Part shown: positions 1-7,823 of the stretch, piece after piece | How the letters are laid out: every line of letters starts with the position of its first letter | How positions within the stretch are numbered: the first letter of the stretch is position 1 | NCBI RefSeq assembly: GCF_000017405.1 | Contig: NC_009668.1 | Span: 956,001-1,020,000 of the forward strand | Origin: Brucella anthropi ATCC 49188 | Lineage (GTDB): Bacteria > Pseudomonadota > Alphaproteobacteria > Rhizobiales > Rhizobiaceae | Length of the DNA: 64,000 bases | Direction: 5' to 3' | Position numbers and translations under genes: made by a program | The notes under the pieces: generated by a model | What the model was told of the DNA's origin: nothing | The model's input: only the letters and a program-made list of their open reading frames with translations | The model's database searches: none

Positions 1-51
1 TTCTCCTCACACGAGAACGCCGTGTCAGAAATCCGCAAGGATTACCTCTAG
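1..51 (+). CDS. C-terminal tail of an upstream gene (partial)
   Basis: An open frame enters from the left edge and encodes about 16 residues ending in RKDYL before a TAG at 49-51. The next gene starts 21 bp later behind its own ribosome-binding site, so this is plausibly the end of a gene in the same operon. The tail is too short to assign a family. Confidence 0.4.
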   Translation, partial: FSSHENAVSEIRKDYL

Positions 52-72
52 AAAGAGCCGGGGAGGCTGACG

Positions 73-1086
73 ATGAAGGCTGTCCGGCTTTATGCGGCGA
101 AGGATTTGCGGGTCGAGACAATCGACCCGCCGTCGCGGCCTAAGCCGGGCTGGGTCCGGCTGAAAGTGTCGGCTGCCGGTATCTGCGGCTCCGATCTGCA
201 TAATTTCATGACCGGGCAGTGGATCAGCCGGTCACCTTCGGTCGCAGGCCATGAATTTGCAGGTGTCGTGACTGAAACCGGTGCTGGCGTGACCGGCTTC
301 AAACCCGGCGATACGGTGATCGCGGACTCCCGCTACTGGTGCGGCGAATGCCAGTCCTGCAAAAGCGGCAGGCACAATGTCTGCGAAACGCTGGGGTTCA
401 TCGGTGAAGTCTGCGATGGCGGTTTTGCCGAGGAGACAGCACTTCCTGCACGGCTCCTCGTTCACTACGATCCGGCCATCAACCCGGTGGTCGCCGCCAT
501 GGGCGAACCGCTTTCGGTGGCGTTGCACGCCATCCGCAAGCAGCGCGTACCGTCGGGCGAAGCGGTCCTCGTTGTGGGTTGCGGGCCGATCGGCGGGCTT
601 GCAGCACTTCTTCTCTCCCGCCTGCATGACGGTCCTGTACTGGTCTGCGACCGCAACGAGCAGCGCGCCAGTCTTGTTTCAACTGTCACCGGCGCAACCA
701 AGGTTCCGCTCGACAAGGCGGCAATTGAAGCCGCACTCGATGGCCAGCCCATCCGCTATGCCATTGATGCCACCGGCAATATCGGCGTCCTCAAGGCAAT
801 TCTCGACGTGCTTTCCGGCGGCGGTTCGCTGGCACTTGTCGGCATATCCCACGGCAGGATCGAACTTGATCCGAATAGTCTGGTCGAGCGGGAGATCAGC
901 CTGATCGGCTGCCATGCCTATCAGGACGAACTGCGTGAAATTGCAAAAATCCTGCCCGATCTTGAGGCGTCGCTGTTGCAGCTTGTCGACCGGGAAATTT
1001 CGCTCGATGAGGTTCCGGACGCCTATGCCCGGCTGATTGCCGGTGAAGCGGACGGCTTGAAAACGATCATACGGACAGGGATGTGA
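73..1086 (+). CDS. Zinc-dependent alcohol/polyol dehydrogenase (MDR family)
   Basis: A 337-residue medium-chain dehydrogenase. Catalytic-zinc ligands are visible as Cys38 (GICGSD), His60-Glu61 and Glu145. The four structural-zinc cysteines are Cys90, 93, 96 and 104. The NAD(P)-binding turn GCGPIGG lies at about 169-175. The overall pattern resembles L-idonate 5-dehydrogenase or sorbitol dehydrogenase, so a sugar alcohol or sugar acid is a likely substrate, but it cannot be fixed from sequence. A strong GGGGAGG ribosome-binding site precedes the ATG. The stop lies 3 bp before the hutC-like start, so the two genes are almost certainly cotranscribed. Confidence 0.85.
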   Translation: MKAVRLYAAKDLRVETIDPPSRPKPGWVRLKVSAAGICGSDLHNFMTGQWISRSPSVAGHEFAGVVTETGAGVTGFKPGDTVIADSRYWCGECQSCKSGRHNVCETLGFIGEVCDGGFAEETALPARLLVHYDPAINPVVAAMGEPLSVALHAIRKQRVPSGEAVLVVGCGPIGGLAALLLSRLHDGPVLVCDRNEQRASLVSTVTGATKVPLDKAAIEAALDGQPIRYAIDATGNIGVLKAILDVLSGGGSLALVGISHGRIELDPNSLVEREISLIGCHAYQDELREIAKILPDLEASLLQLVDREISLDEVPDAYARLIAGEADGLKTIIRTGM

Positions 1087-1089
1087 CTC

Positions 1090-1860
1090 ATGGGTGCTGG
1101 CGACAAATCGGAATCCCATCATGCCGCCGACATGGAACTGCCCGAAACCGCCGGGCCGCTCTATGAGAAGGTCAAGGCGCAGGTGCTGGACAACATCCGC
1201 TCCGGTCGCTGGCCCGGCAATCATCGCCTGCCTTCGGAACATGAACTGGTGGATGCACTCGGCATTTCCCGAATGACCGTCAACCGGGCCCTGCGCGAAC
1301 TGACCGATCAGGGCATATTGAAACGTATTCAGGGCGTCGGCACTTTCGTCGCGCCCCCGAAGCCGGAAACGACGCTGATCGAAGTCGTCAACATCGCCAA
1401 TGAAATCAAGGCGCGTGGCGGGCAGCACCGCGCCGAAGTCGTCACCCTCGACATTATCGAACCGACGCCCGGCCTGCTCAATGCGTTCGAGCTGCGCAAG
1501 AGCATTCCCATCGCCCATTCGCTGATCGTGCATCTCGAAAACGATGTGCCGGTGCAGCTTGAGGAGCGGTTCGTCAATACAAGCCTCGTGCAGCATTACG
1601 AATTGCAGGACTTCCGGGCTATCACGACTTACGATTATCTTCAGAAAAGCACCCCGATGACCGAGGTTGAGCAGGTCATTTCGGCGATAACACCAGACGC
1701 GGAAATTGCGCGTCTGCTGCGTCTCGATGATGGTATTGCCTGCCTGCTTCTGGACCGCCGGACATGGACGGGTGAAACGGTTGCGACCGTCAACAAGCTG
1801 ATCTATGCCGGCAATCGTTACCGTCTTGGCAGCCGTTACAAGCCTGAAATCTATAGATAA
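1090..1860 (+). CDS. hutC: GntR-family regulator, HutC type (histidine utilization repressor)
   Basis: 256 residues with an N-terminal GntR winged helix (SEHELVDALGISRMTVNRAL) and a C-terminal UTRA effector domain, ending in the typical HutC stretch around LGSRYKPE. In the known family, HutC represses histidine-degradation genes and responds to urocanate. In Brucella HutC has also been reported to act at the virB promoter. The hut enzymes are not in this window; they may lie to the left. The start ATG is 3 bp after the preceding stop, with AGGGA just upstream. The family is secure. The exact HutC assignment is an inference from the UTRA sequence. Confidence 0.8.
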   Translation: MGAGDKSESHHAADMELPETAGPLYEKVKAQVLDNIRSGRWPGNHRLPSEHELVDALGISRMTVNRALRELTDQGILKRIQGVGTFVAPPKPETTLIEVVNIANEIKARGGQHRAEVVTLDIIEPTPGLLNAFELRKSIPIAHSLIVHLENDVPVQLEERFVNTSLVQHYELQDFRAITTYDYLQKSTPMTEVEQVISAITPDAEIARLLRLDDGIACLLLDRRTWTGETVATVNKLIYAGNRYRLGSRYKPEIYR

Positions 1861-1917
1861 CCCAAACCACTTCGTAACGATCACATTTATCTGACCCAGT
1901 GCTTTTCACTGGTTGTG

Positions 1918-1953
1918 TTGACATTTGCTGATTCTCGTAACATTTATAGTTAC
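1918..1953 (+). promoter_or_regulatory. Promoter and palindromic operator of the Rrf2-family gene
   Basis: TTGACA at 1918-1923 is followed by an AT-rich -10 candidate, TTTATA at 1943-1948. A perfect inverted repeat, GTAAC-N7-GTTAC (1937-1953), covers that -10 and ends at the base before the ATG at 1954. Another GTAAC half-site occurs at 1874-1878. The layout suggests autorepression by the encoded Rrf2 protein and a very short or absent leader. Confidence 0.6.
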
Positions 1954-2418
1954 ATGAAAAGAGACAGCAAATTATCGGGCGTTCTGCACGTCCTTCTCCA
2001 CATGGCGGAACATAAAGGGCCTGTCACATCGGAGGTTCTCGCCAAGGCCATGACCACCAATCCAGTCGTCGTGAGACGTGTCATGGGCGGCCTGCGTGAG
2101 CAGGGCTATGTTCGCTCGGAAAAGGGACATGGCGGCGGGTGGGAGATCGCCTGCGACCTCAATAAGGTTACCTTGCGCGACATTTACGAGGCCATCGGGG
2201 AACCAGCGCTTCTGGCCATGGGGAACCGCACCGAAATGCCGGGCTGTCTGGTGGAGCAGGCAGTCAATGCCTCGCTCAGCAAGGCATTCACCGACGCCGA
2301 AAACCTTCTTCTGGAGCGTTTTGGCGAGGTCACGCTCGCCATGCTGAGCGCGGATTTTCATCAGCGCGCGCTGGAGCGCGGCGTAACATTCGATTTGGAG
2401 AGCAGTCATGCATCATGA
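1954..2418 (+). CDS. Rrf2-family transcriptional regulator (YwnA-like)
   Basis: 154 residues from the ATG at 1954. A GTG at 1915 would extend the frame, but that stretch contains the promoter and operator, so I reject it. The Rrf2 winged helix is clear (ALAs replaced by VLAKAMTTNPVVVRRVM, then SEKGHGGGW in the wing). The protein lacks the three-cysteine FeS cluster pattern of RirA or IscR; one Cys lies in the PGCLVEQA segment, as in the redox- or ligand-sensing YwnA branch. The 3' end overlaps the next gene by 11 bp, so the pair is translationally coupled and the flavoprotein is its likely target. Confidence 0.85.
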   Translation: MKRDSKLSGVLHVLLHMAEHKGPVTSEVLAKAMTTNPVVVRRVMGGLREQGYVRSEKGHGGGWEIACDLNKVTLRDIYEAIGEPALLAMGNRTEMPGCLVEQAVNASLSKAFTDAENLLLERFGEVTLAMLSADFHQRALERGVTFDLESSHAS

Positions 2419-3301
2419 TGCAATCATTATCGGCGGCAGCTTCGCTGGCTTGTCTGCCGCAACCTATCTGGCGCGCGGCAGACGATCTGTCCGCGTGATC
2501 GACGCTGGAAAACCCCGTAACCGTTTCGCCGAACATTCGCATGGTTTCTTTGCACAGGACGGCAGCAACCCGCTGTCCATGCTGGAAACGGCAACAGCGC
2601 AGGTCGAAGCCTATCCGACTGTCACGTTCACACAAGGGAAGGCCGTTTCCGGTAGTGGCGAAATCGACAACTTCGCGATCGAACTTGATAGCGGCGAAAT
2701 CGTTGAAGGGCGCAGACTGATCCTTGCTTTCGGCATATCGGATGAACTGCCGGATATTCCCGGCCTCGCGGAACGATGGGGCAATTCCGTCATTCATTGT
2801 CCTTATTGCCACGGCTATGAATTCAGCGACCGTCAGCTTGGCGTTCTCAATATGTCGCCGATGTCGGTGCATCAGGCCATGCTGATCTCCGAATGGGGAT
2901 CGACAACCTTCTTCATTGACAAGGGACTGGAGCCGGATGCGGAGGCATTCGCAGAACTGGAACGGCGCGGCGTGAAGATAGAACGCAGCCCGGTCCGTGC
3001 GTTGCACGGCGAGGGGATCGACATTTCAGAGATCGAACTTGAAGACGGGCGACTGGTCCCACTCAATGCGCTTTACATCGGGCCACGCAATTGGCTGAAC
3101 AGCCAGATTGCCGACACGTTCGGCTGCGCAATGGATGAACTGCCACTCGGCAGAACGATACAGACAGACGGGTTGAAGACGACAACGGTACCAGGCATTT
3201 TTGCGGCGGGCGATATTACCCGTGGCGCGCACAGCGTCGCCTGGTCGGTCGCTGACGGCGTGACGGCAGGAACTGCGGCGCATCGATCTCTGGTGTTTTA
3301 G
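2408..3301 (+). CDS. Thioredoxin-reductase-like FAD oxidoreductase with CPYC motif
   Basis: 297 residues. The N-terminal FAD-binding turn GGSFAG is at 9-14, and a redox-active CPYCHG (Cys131, Cys134) replaces the CATC of classical TrxB. A second FAD motif, GIFAAGD, lies near the C-terminus. The central NADPH-binding GxGxxA/G turn expected after the CxxC is not recognisable; the region reads VLNMSPMSVHQAM. This matches a family of TrxR-like flavoproteins of unclear electron donor. It overlaps the Rrf2 regulator gene and probably serves in thiol or electrophile stress, which is inference. Confidence 0.8.
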   Translation: MHHDAIIIGGSFAGLSAATYLARGRRSVRVIDAGKPRNRFAEHSHGFFAQDGSNPLSMLETATAQVEAYPTVTFTQGKAVSGSGEIDNFAIELDSGEIVEGRRLILAFGISDELPDIPGLAERWGNSVIHCPYCHGYEFSDRQLGVLNMSPMSVHQAMLISEWGSTTFFIDKGLEPDAEAFAELERRGVKIERSPVRALHGEGIDISEIELEDGRLVPLNALYIGPRNWLNSQIADTFGCAMDELPLGRTIQTDGLKTTTVPGIFAAGDITRGAHSVAWSVADGVTAGTAAHRSLVF

Positions 3302-3448
3302 CCTCCCAATTTGTTGCAATCCGGCTACATTGGCACATCTGTCTGCGGCCGTCATATATCAGCCCCTTGCTTACACGCTCCAGTCCTGCAAATTCAGCGT
3401 TCGTGGCCCTTTCCGCAGTAGGGATTCTAGGGCCGGATCGAGGAATCC

Positions 3449-4348
3449 ATGGTCACCGGGTCAGTTAACTCAAGACCGCTCGCAGGCATCGCGCTTGCTT
3501 GCGGCGGTTACGCCTGTTTCGCCCTTCAGGACGCGATGGTAAAATGGCTCGTCGCGACCTATCAGGTGCCGCAGATATTGTTCATGCGCAGTCTGGTGAT
3601 CGTAGTCATTACCGGCGTACTGATACGCTATCGCCGCCATCCGTCCATTTTCCGAAGTCCTTATCGCAACACCATCGTCCTTCGTGCCGCACTTATGCTT
3701 GGCGCGTGGTTGCTGTTCTACAATGCGGCCCGCCATCTCGAGCTGGCAGAACTGACCACGCTTTATTTCTCCGCACCGATCATGGTCATGTTCCTGTCGA
3801 TCCTCGTGCTCAAGGAGAAAATCGGACCGGGGAGGTGGATCGCCTGCGCCGTCGGGTTTGTCGGTGTAACGGTTGCTGCTAATCCCACCCATTCGCCCAA
3901 TCTCATTCCCGCCGCCATGTGCATCGTGGCAGGTTTCTGCTGGGCGTGGAGCACGATCCTGGTCCGGCTCGTCAGCCGCAGCGAAACTACGATGACGCAG
4001 ATGTATGCCACCGGCCTGCTTTTCGGTCTGGCCTGCGCGCTGTCCTTTCCGTGGACATGGCAGGACCCCGATCTCTCCGGCTGGCTTCTGATGATCAGTC
4101 TGGGACTTGTATCGACGCTCGGCCAGTTCCTTCTCTATGAAGGATTTCGCCATGCACCCGCCTCGGCGCTGGCGCCAGTGGAATATAGCGGGCTCATCTG
4201 GGCCTTTATCTACGGTTATCTCATCTGGGCGGAGGTTCCGGCAGCAAATGTGTTTGCCGGTGCATTCCTCATCGTGCTGGCAAGCCTGCTGCTCATCGCC
4301 TGGGAGCAGCGACAGGCAAACTTGCGCAAACGCCGCGCCCCCTGTTGA
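3449..4348 (+). CDS. EamA-domain (DMT superfamily) inner-membrane transporter
   Basis: 299 residues made of two repeated EamA halves, about ten hydrophobic helices in total. Features include an early FALQDAMVKWL segment, typical of S-adenosylmethionine-transporter-like and metabolite-exporter DMT proteins, and a repeated APVEYSGLIWA-type segment in the second half. The substrate cannot be read from sequence. The preceding 147 bp carries no recognisable regulator site, so it is probably monocistronic. A basic tail (RQANLRKRRAPC) ends the protein. Confidence 0.85.
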   Translation: MVTGSVNSRPLAGIALACGGYACFALQDAMVKWLVATYQVPQILFMRSLVIVVITGVLIRYRRHPSIFRSPYRNTIVLRAALMLGAWLLFYNAARHLELAELTTLYFSAPIMVMFLSILVLKEKIGPGRWIACAVGFVGVTVAANPTHSPNLIPAAMCIVAGFCWAWSTILVRLVSRSETTMTQMYATGLLFGLACALSFPWTWQDPDLSGWLLMISLGLVSTLGQFLLYEGFRHAPASALAPVEYSGLIWAFIYGYLIWAEVPAANVFAGAFLIVLASLLLIAWEQRQANLRKRRAPC

Positions 4349-4394
4349 GAGCCCACTCCAAAACTCGCCCTGTGTGGCTGCAAATGGCAACTTG

Positions 4395-4445
4395 TCTCCG
4401 TTCCGGTACTATGTACCCAAAAGTACATTGTGCTCCGGTACTCGA
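4395..4445. repeat. Short GGTAC-rich repeat cluster between convergent genes
   Basis: TCCGGTACT occurs twice (about 4402 and 4434). GGTAC-TAT-GTACC (4405-4417) forms a perfect small dyad, with another GTAC between the copies. The cluster lies between the convergent EamA and PACE genes. It may contribute to termination on either strand, but it has no run of T. Confidence 0.35.
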
Positions 4446-4522
4446 AAATCACCATTCTCGCACACACATGCCGCTTTTGGATTCAGCCTCTAAGGCGCGG
4501 CCGCGTCACTCTTGAAGCGATG

Positions 4523-4957
4523 TCAAACCGCTTCTGCGGTCTGCCCGAGCGGTAGTGGGAACAGTCTGTCATATGCAATGTTGAACACAAACGCATAGAC
4601 CAGATAGAAAACGACAATCGCTATATCCATCACAAGGGCGGCAATCAGCGAAATTCCCAGATACCAGGCGATGAACGGGATCAGCAGCACGATCAACCCG
4701 GCTTCAAAAAGGATTGCATGAAGAACACGGACGGCCATGCTCTTGTTGACGCTACCCGTGAAACGCAGCATCGCTTTGTCAAAGCCCAGATTGAACAGAA
4801 AATTCCACACGGTTGCGGTGGTTGCCGAAACAACCCCGATCACGCCCATCTCTGCTGCAGGCTTGTCCAGAATGAAGGCGGAACCGGGTATGAAGATCGC
4901 CAGACCGATGATTTCGAACATCGTTGCGTGGCGGACACGGTCCATAAAACTGCGCAT
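4523..4957 (-). CDS. PACE-family multidrug/biocide efflux transporter (AceI-like)
   Basis: 144 residues arranged as four transmembrane helices in two tandem bacterial-transmembrane-pair halves. Characteristic PACE features are RVRHATMFEIIGL at the start, conserved acidic residues inside helices (FEIIGL, LFEAG), and an asparagine-rich turn (TVWNFLFNLGFDK). AceI of Acinetobacter exports chlorhexidine and short-chain diamines; the substrate here is inferred only from family. The gene diverges from a LysR-type gene across 85 bp, the same arrangement as aceI-aceR. Confidence 0.85.
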   Translation of the reverse strand: MRSFMDRVRHATMFEIIGLAIFIPGSAFILDKPAAEMGVIGVVSATTATVWNFLFNLGFDKAMLRFTGSVNKSMAVRVLHAILFEAGLIVLLIPFIAWYLGISLIAALVMDIAIVVFYLVYAFVFNIAYDRLFPLPLGQTAEAV

Positions 4958-4994
4958 TTCCTTTAATCCCTGTTGTTAATGCGCGTGCTTCTAT

Positions 4995-5011
4995 CTTATT
5001 CTGGCGATAAG
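4995..5011. promoter_or_regulatory. Candidate LysR operator between PACE and lysR genes
   Basis: A perfect dyad CTTAT-N7-ATAAG (4995-5011) lies in the 85-bp divergent promoter region. Spacing is compatible with a T-N11-A LysR box. Assignment to the adjacent LysR protein is inference. Confidence 0.5.
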
Positions 5012-5042
5012 AAAAGTTAGATACTATCTGGATTTGCGATAA

Positions 5043-5921
5043 ATGAGTATCGAACTCGAACAGCTAGAAGCCTTTGTGGCCTCAGCGGATCACGGCTCGT
5101 TCTCCGCTGCTGCGCGATATTTGCGTAAGGCGCAGTCCGCCGTCAGTGTGCTGGTTTCCTCGCTGGAAGACGATCTTGGCGTCAAGCTGTTCAGCCGTGC
5201 ATCCCGCAATCCTGTGCTCACGGAGGCGGGTGCGCGGCTGTTGCCGGAAGCGCGGTTGCTGCTTGCCCGGCGTGAACATCTGATTTCCGTCGCCAGAAAT
5301 TTCGGCGATCATGTTGAAAGCCGTCTCGTGGTCGCAATCGACGAGCTTTATCCCGAACCGGCTATCGCGACGCTGTTTGCAGTCTTCGCGCAGGAATACC
5401 CGCATGTCGAACTGGAGCTGACTTTTCCGCCGTCAACGGCAATAAGCGGGCTTGTGCTGGAAGGAAAGGCGGACCTCGGCGTGATGTGGCGCGCCGAGCA
5501 GATGCCGGATGAACTTGGCTTCCACACCATCGGATGGGTGCCTCTGGTTCTCGTCTGCGGGCGAGAGCATCCACTGGCTCATACGGCGGTCAGCTGGGAA
5601 GATTTGAGATCGTTTCGCCAGATCATGGCCCGAAAGCACAGCGATACGGCTGAAAGCCGTCGTCTGCGGGTGGGTGCCGAGGTCTGGTGGGTGGAAAGCC
5701 ACTGGGTTATCCTGCAGATCCTCACGCGAGGGATCGGCTGGGCATTCATTCCCGAACATATCTTGCAGGATTCACCGCTGGCGCCGGAACTCGTCATTCC
5801 GAAACTGCAGTTCGACGAAGGTGCGCATCCGGTCGCGCTTGAGCTGATCTGGAACAAGCGGCGACGGCAGGGGCCAGCCGCCCAATGGCTGCAAGAGCGC
5901 TTTGCCAAGAGCCGCTTTTGA
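5043..5921 (+). CDS. LysR-family transcriptional regulator
   Basis: 292 residues. The N-terminal winged helix carries the family signature (LEAFVASADHGSFSAAARYL, then KAQSAVSVLVSSLEDDLGVKLF), followed by a periplasmic-binding-like effector domain. It is transcribed divergently from the PACE efflux gene with a dyad in the shared intergenic region, so it is probably that pump's regulator, as AceR is for aceI. The start ATG overlaps the AT-rich end of the promoter region and has only a weak ribosome-binding site. Confidence 0.88.
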   Translation: MSIELEQLEAFVASADHGSFSAAARYLRKAQSAVSVLVSSLEDDLGVKLFSRASRNPVLTEAGARLLPEARLLLARREHLISVARNFGDHVESRLVVAIDELYPEPAIATLFAVFAQEYPHVELELTFPPSTAISGLVLEGKADLGVMWRAEQMPDELGFHTIGWVPLVLVCGREHPLAHTAVSWEDLRSFRQIMARKHSDTAESRRLRVGAEVWWVESHWVILQILTRGIGWAFIPEHILQDSPLAPELVIPKLQFDEGAHPVALELIWNKRRRQGPAAQWLQERFAKSRF

Positions 5922-5944
5922 ACTTCCGGCGACGAAGGTGCAAA

Positions 5945-5968
5945 GGGCAGGGAATACCCCTGCCCAAA
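5945..5968 (-). terminator. Rho-independent-like terminator of the first NitT-type operon
   Basis: GGGCAGGG (5945-5952) pairs with CCCTGCCC (5958-5965) around a 5-nt loop, just after the stop of the minus-strand binding-protein gene. Read on the minus strand it is followed by a short TTTG. It can also serve the convergent lysR gene. Confidence 0.55.
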
Positions 5969-5973
5969 GCGGA

Positions 5974-7014
5974 TTATGCCTTTGCGGCTTCCACGAAACG
6001 TGGATCGAAAGTTTGCGCAAATGAGATATCCGCACTTGCCAGTTCCGGATCGAGCGCCTTGAGCATTTCGAACAGGCTCTTGAAGCCGTCTTCCGCAATC
6101 AGGCCCTTCTCGGAATACATGGCGCGGGACTTCTCGAAGCCGGTCTTGTAAAGCTCGCGGTCGCCCAGCAGATACTCTTCCGGCACAGCATCAGCCACGT
6201 CATCGGCAGAAGCCTTGTGAATCCAGTTCAGCGACTTGACGAAAGCGTTGACGACCCGCTGCGTCGTTACCGGATTTGCATCGATGAAGCTCTGCTGCAC
6301 ATAAACGGTCGCGGCCGGATTGGTGCCACCGAAAAGCTGGCGCGTGCCTTCTTCGGTGCGCGTATCCAGAAGCAAGGTGATGTCGCCATCCACTTCCAGT
6401 CGCGTGATGACCGGGTCAAGATGGACGAGGGCTGCAATTTCGCCCTTCTTGACGGCTGCGACCGCGCTTGCGCCACCGCCGACACCGATGATTGAAGCGG
6501 CATCTGCTGCCAGACCGTTCTTGATGAGCGCATATTGCAGCAGCAGCGAGGTTGAAGAGCCCGGCGCCGTGACACCGACATTCTGGCCCTTGAGATCGGC
6601 AATCGTCTTGATTTCGCCTGCGAGGTCCTTGCGCACGCCGATGCAGATGCCCGGAAAGCGGCCAAGCTCACAGACGGCCTTGATGTCCTGTCCCTTGTTC
6701 TGCATGCGAATGGTGTGTTCGTATGCGCCGGTTACCACATCGACCGAACCGCCGATCAGCGCCTGCAGGGACTTTGCGCCGCCACCAAAATCATTGATGG
6801 TCGCCTTGATGCCTTCTTCCTCAAAGAAACCCTTGCGCTCGGCAATGGTGAGGGGAAGGTAATAGAAGAGCGGCTTGCCACCAACACCGAACATCAGCTC
6901 CGGCTTTTCCGGCGTCGCAGATGCATCCTGCGCATAGGCAGGCAGGCGCGAGGCAATACCCGCAAGCCCGAAGGCTGCGGCGCCCAGCAGTATATCTCTA
7001 CGTGTTGTTCTCAT
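5974..7014 (-). CDS. ABC transporter substrate-binding protein, NitT/TauT/THI5 type
   Basis: 346 residues. The N-terminus is a Tat-like signal (TTRRDILLG, then a hydrophobic stretch ending PAYAQDA). The fold is that of NMT1/SsuA-like periplasmic proteins: LTIAERKGFFEEEGI, a GGGAKSLQALIGG ligand loop, and VTAPGSSTSLLL. Family members bind sulfonates, nitrate, pyrimidine precursors or thiamine precursors; the ligand is not readable here. It is the last gene of an ATPase-permease-SBP operon, 20 bp after the permease stop. Confidence 0.85.
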   Translation of the reverse strand: MRTTRRDILLGAAAFGLAGIASRLPAYAQDASATPEKPELMFGVGGKPLFYYLPLTIAERKGFFEEEGIKATINDFGGGAKSLQALIGGSVDVVTGAYEHTIRMQNKGQDIKAVCELGRFPGICIGVRKDLAGEIKTIADLKGQNVGVTAPGSSTSLLLQYALIKNGLAADAASIIGVGGGASAVAAVKKGEIAALVHLDPVITRLEVDGDITLLLDTRTEEGTRQLFGGTNPAATVYVQQSFIDANPVTTQRVVNAFVKSLNWIHKASADDVADAVPEEYLLGDRELYKTGFEKSRAMYSEKGLIAEDGFKSLFEMLKALDPELASADISFAQTFDPRFVEAAKA

Positions 7015-7034
7015 GGTTTCCTCCTTGAATCCTC

Positions 7035-7823
7035 TTAACCGTTGTGTCCGGCAGCTTTCGGGCGCCAGACAAGCAGGCGTTCCTCAACGATCGTTACACA
7101 CCAGTCGATAATCAGCACGAACCCGGTCAGCACCAGCATGCCGGCAAAGACACCGGTGACGTCGAACACGCCTTCCGCCTGATGGATCAGGTAGCCAAGC
7201 CCTGCCGACGAGCCGAGATATTCGCCGACAACCGCGCCGACGACGGCAAAGCCGACAGCCGTATGCAGGCTTGAAAACATCCAAGACAGTGCGGAGGGCA
7301 GGTAGACGTTGCGCAGAAGCTGGCGTTCGTTCATGCCGAGCATACGCGCATTGGCGAGCACGGTCTGGTTCACTTCCTTCACGCCCTGATAGACGTTGAA
7401 GAATACGATGAAGAAGACCAGCGATACGCCGAGCGCCACCTTCGACCAGATGCCAAGGCCAAGCCAGAGCGCGAAGATCGGCGCAAGCACGACGCGCGGC
7501 AGCGAATTGAGGGCTTTCACGTAGGGGTCGAAGATCGCCGCGAGCAAAGGCTTGCGGGCAAACCAGAACCCGATCAGCACGCCGCCAATTGCGCCAATGG
7601 CAAAGGCCAGCATGGCTTCAAGCAACGTGATGCCGAGGTGATACCAGATCGTTCCATCAGCGAACCATTTATAGATGCGCAGCGCCACATCGCCCGGCGT
7701 CGCAAAAAAGAACTTCGCCTTGGCCGGATTGCCTAGCAGATGGGTGGCGGTGAAGAGGTGCCAGACCAGAATAACGACGACAGCCACGCTGAGCTGCGCC
7801 AGAAACAGCATAGGCTTTTTCAT
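7035..7823 (-). CDS. ABC transporter permease, NitT/TauT (SsuC) type
   Basis: 262 residues from the ATG at 7823, whose start overlaps the ATPase stop as ATGA. A longer upstream in-frame start would run into the ATPase gene and is rejected. About six hydrophobic helices are seen, with the EAA-type cytoplasmic loop around ANARMLGMNERQLLRNVYLP. Works with the ATPase at 7820 and the binding protein at 5974. Confidence 0.87.
   Translation of the reverse strand: MKKPMLFLAQLSVAVVVILVWHLFTATHLLGNPAKAKFFFATPGDVALRIYKWFADGTIWYHLGITLLEAMLAFAIGAIGGVLIGFWFARKPLLAAIFDPYVKALNSLPRVVLAPIFALWLGLGIWSKVALGVSLVFFIVFFNVYQGVKEVNQTVLANARMLGMNERQLLRNVYLPSALSWMFSSLHTAVGFAVVGAVVGEYLGSSAGLGYLIHQAEGVFDVTGVFAGMLVLTGFVLIIDWCVTIVEERLLVWRPKAAGHNG

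Noticed and set aside
679..1884. A 401-codon minus-strand frame across the ADH and hutC genes
   Set aside because: It is the complement of two recognised genes, with no domain of its own.
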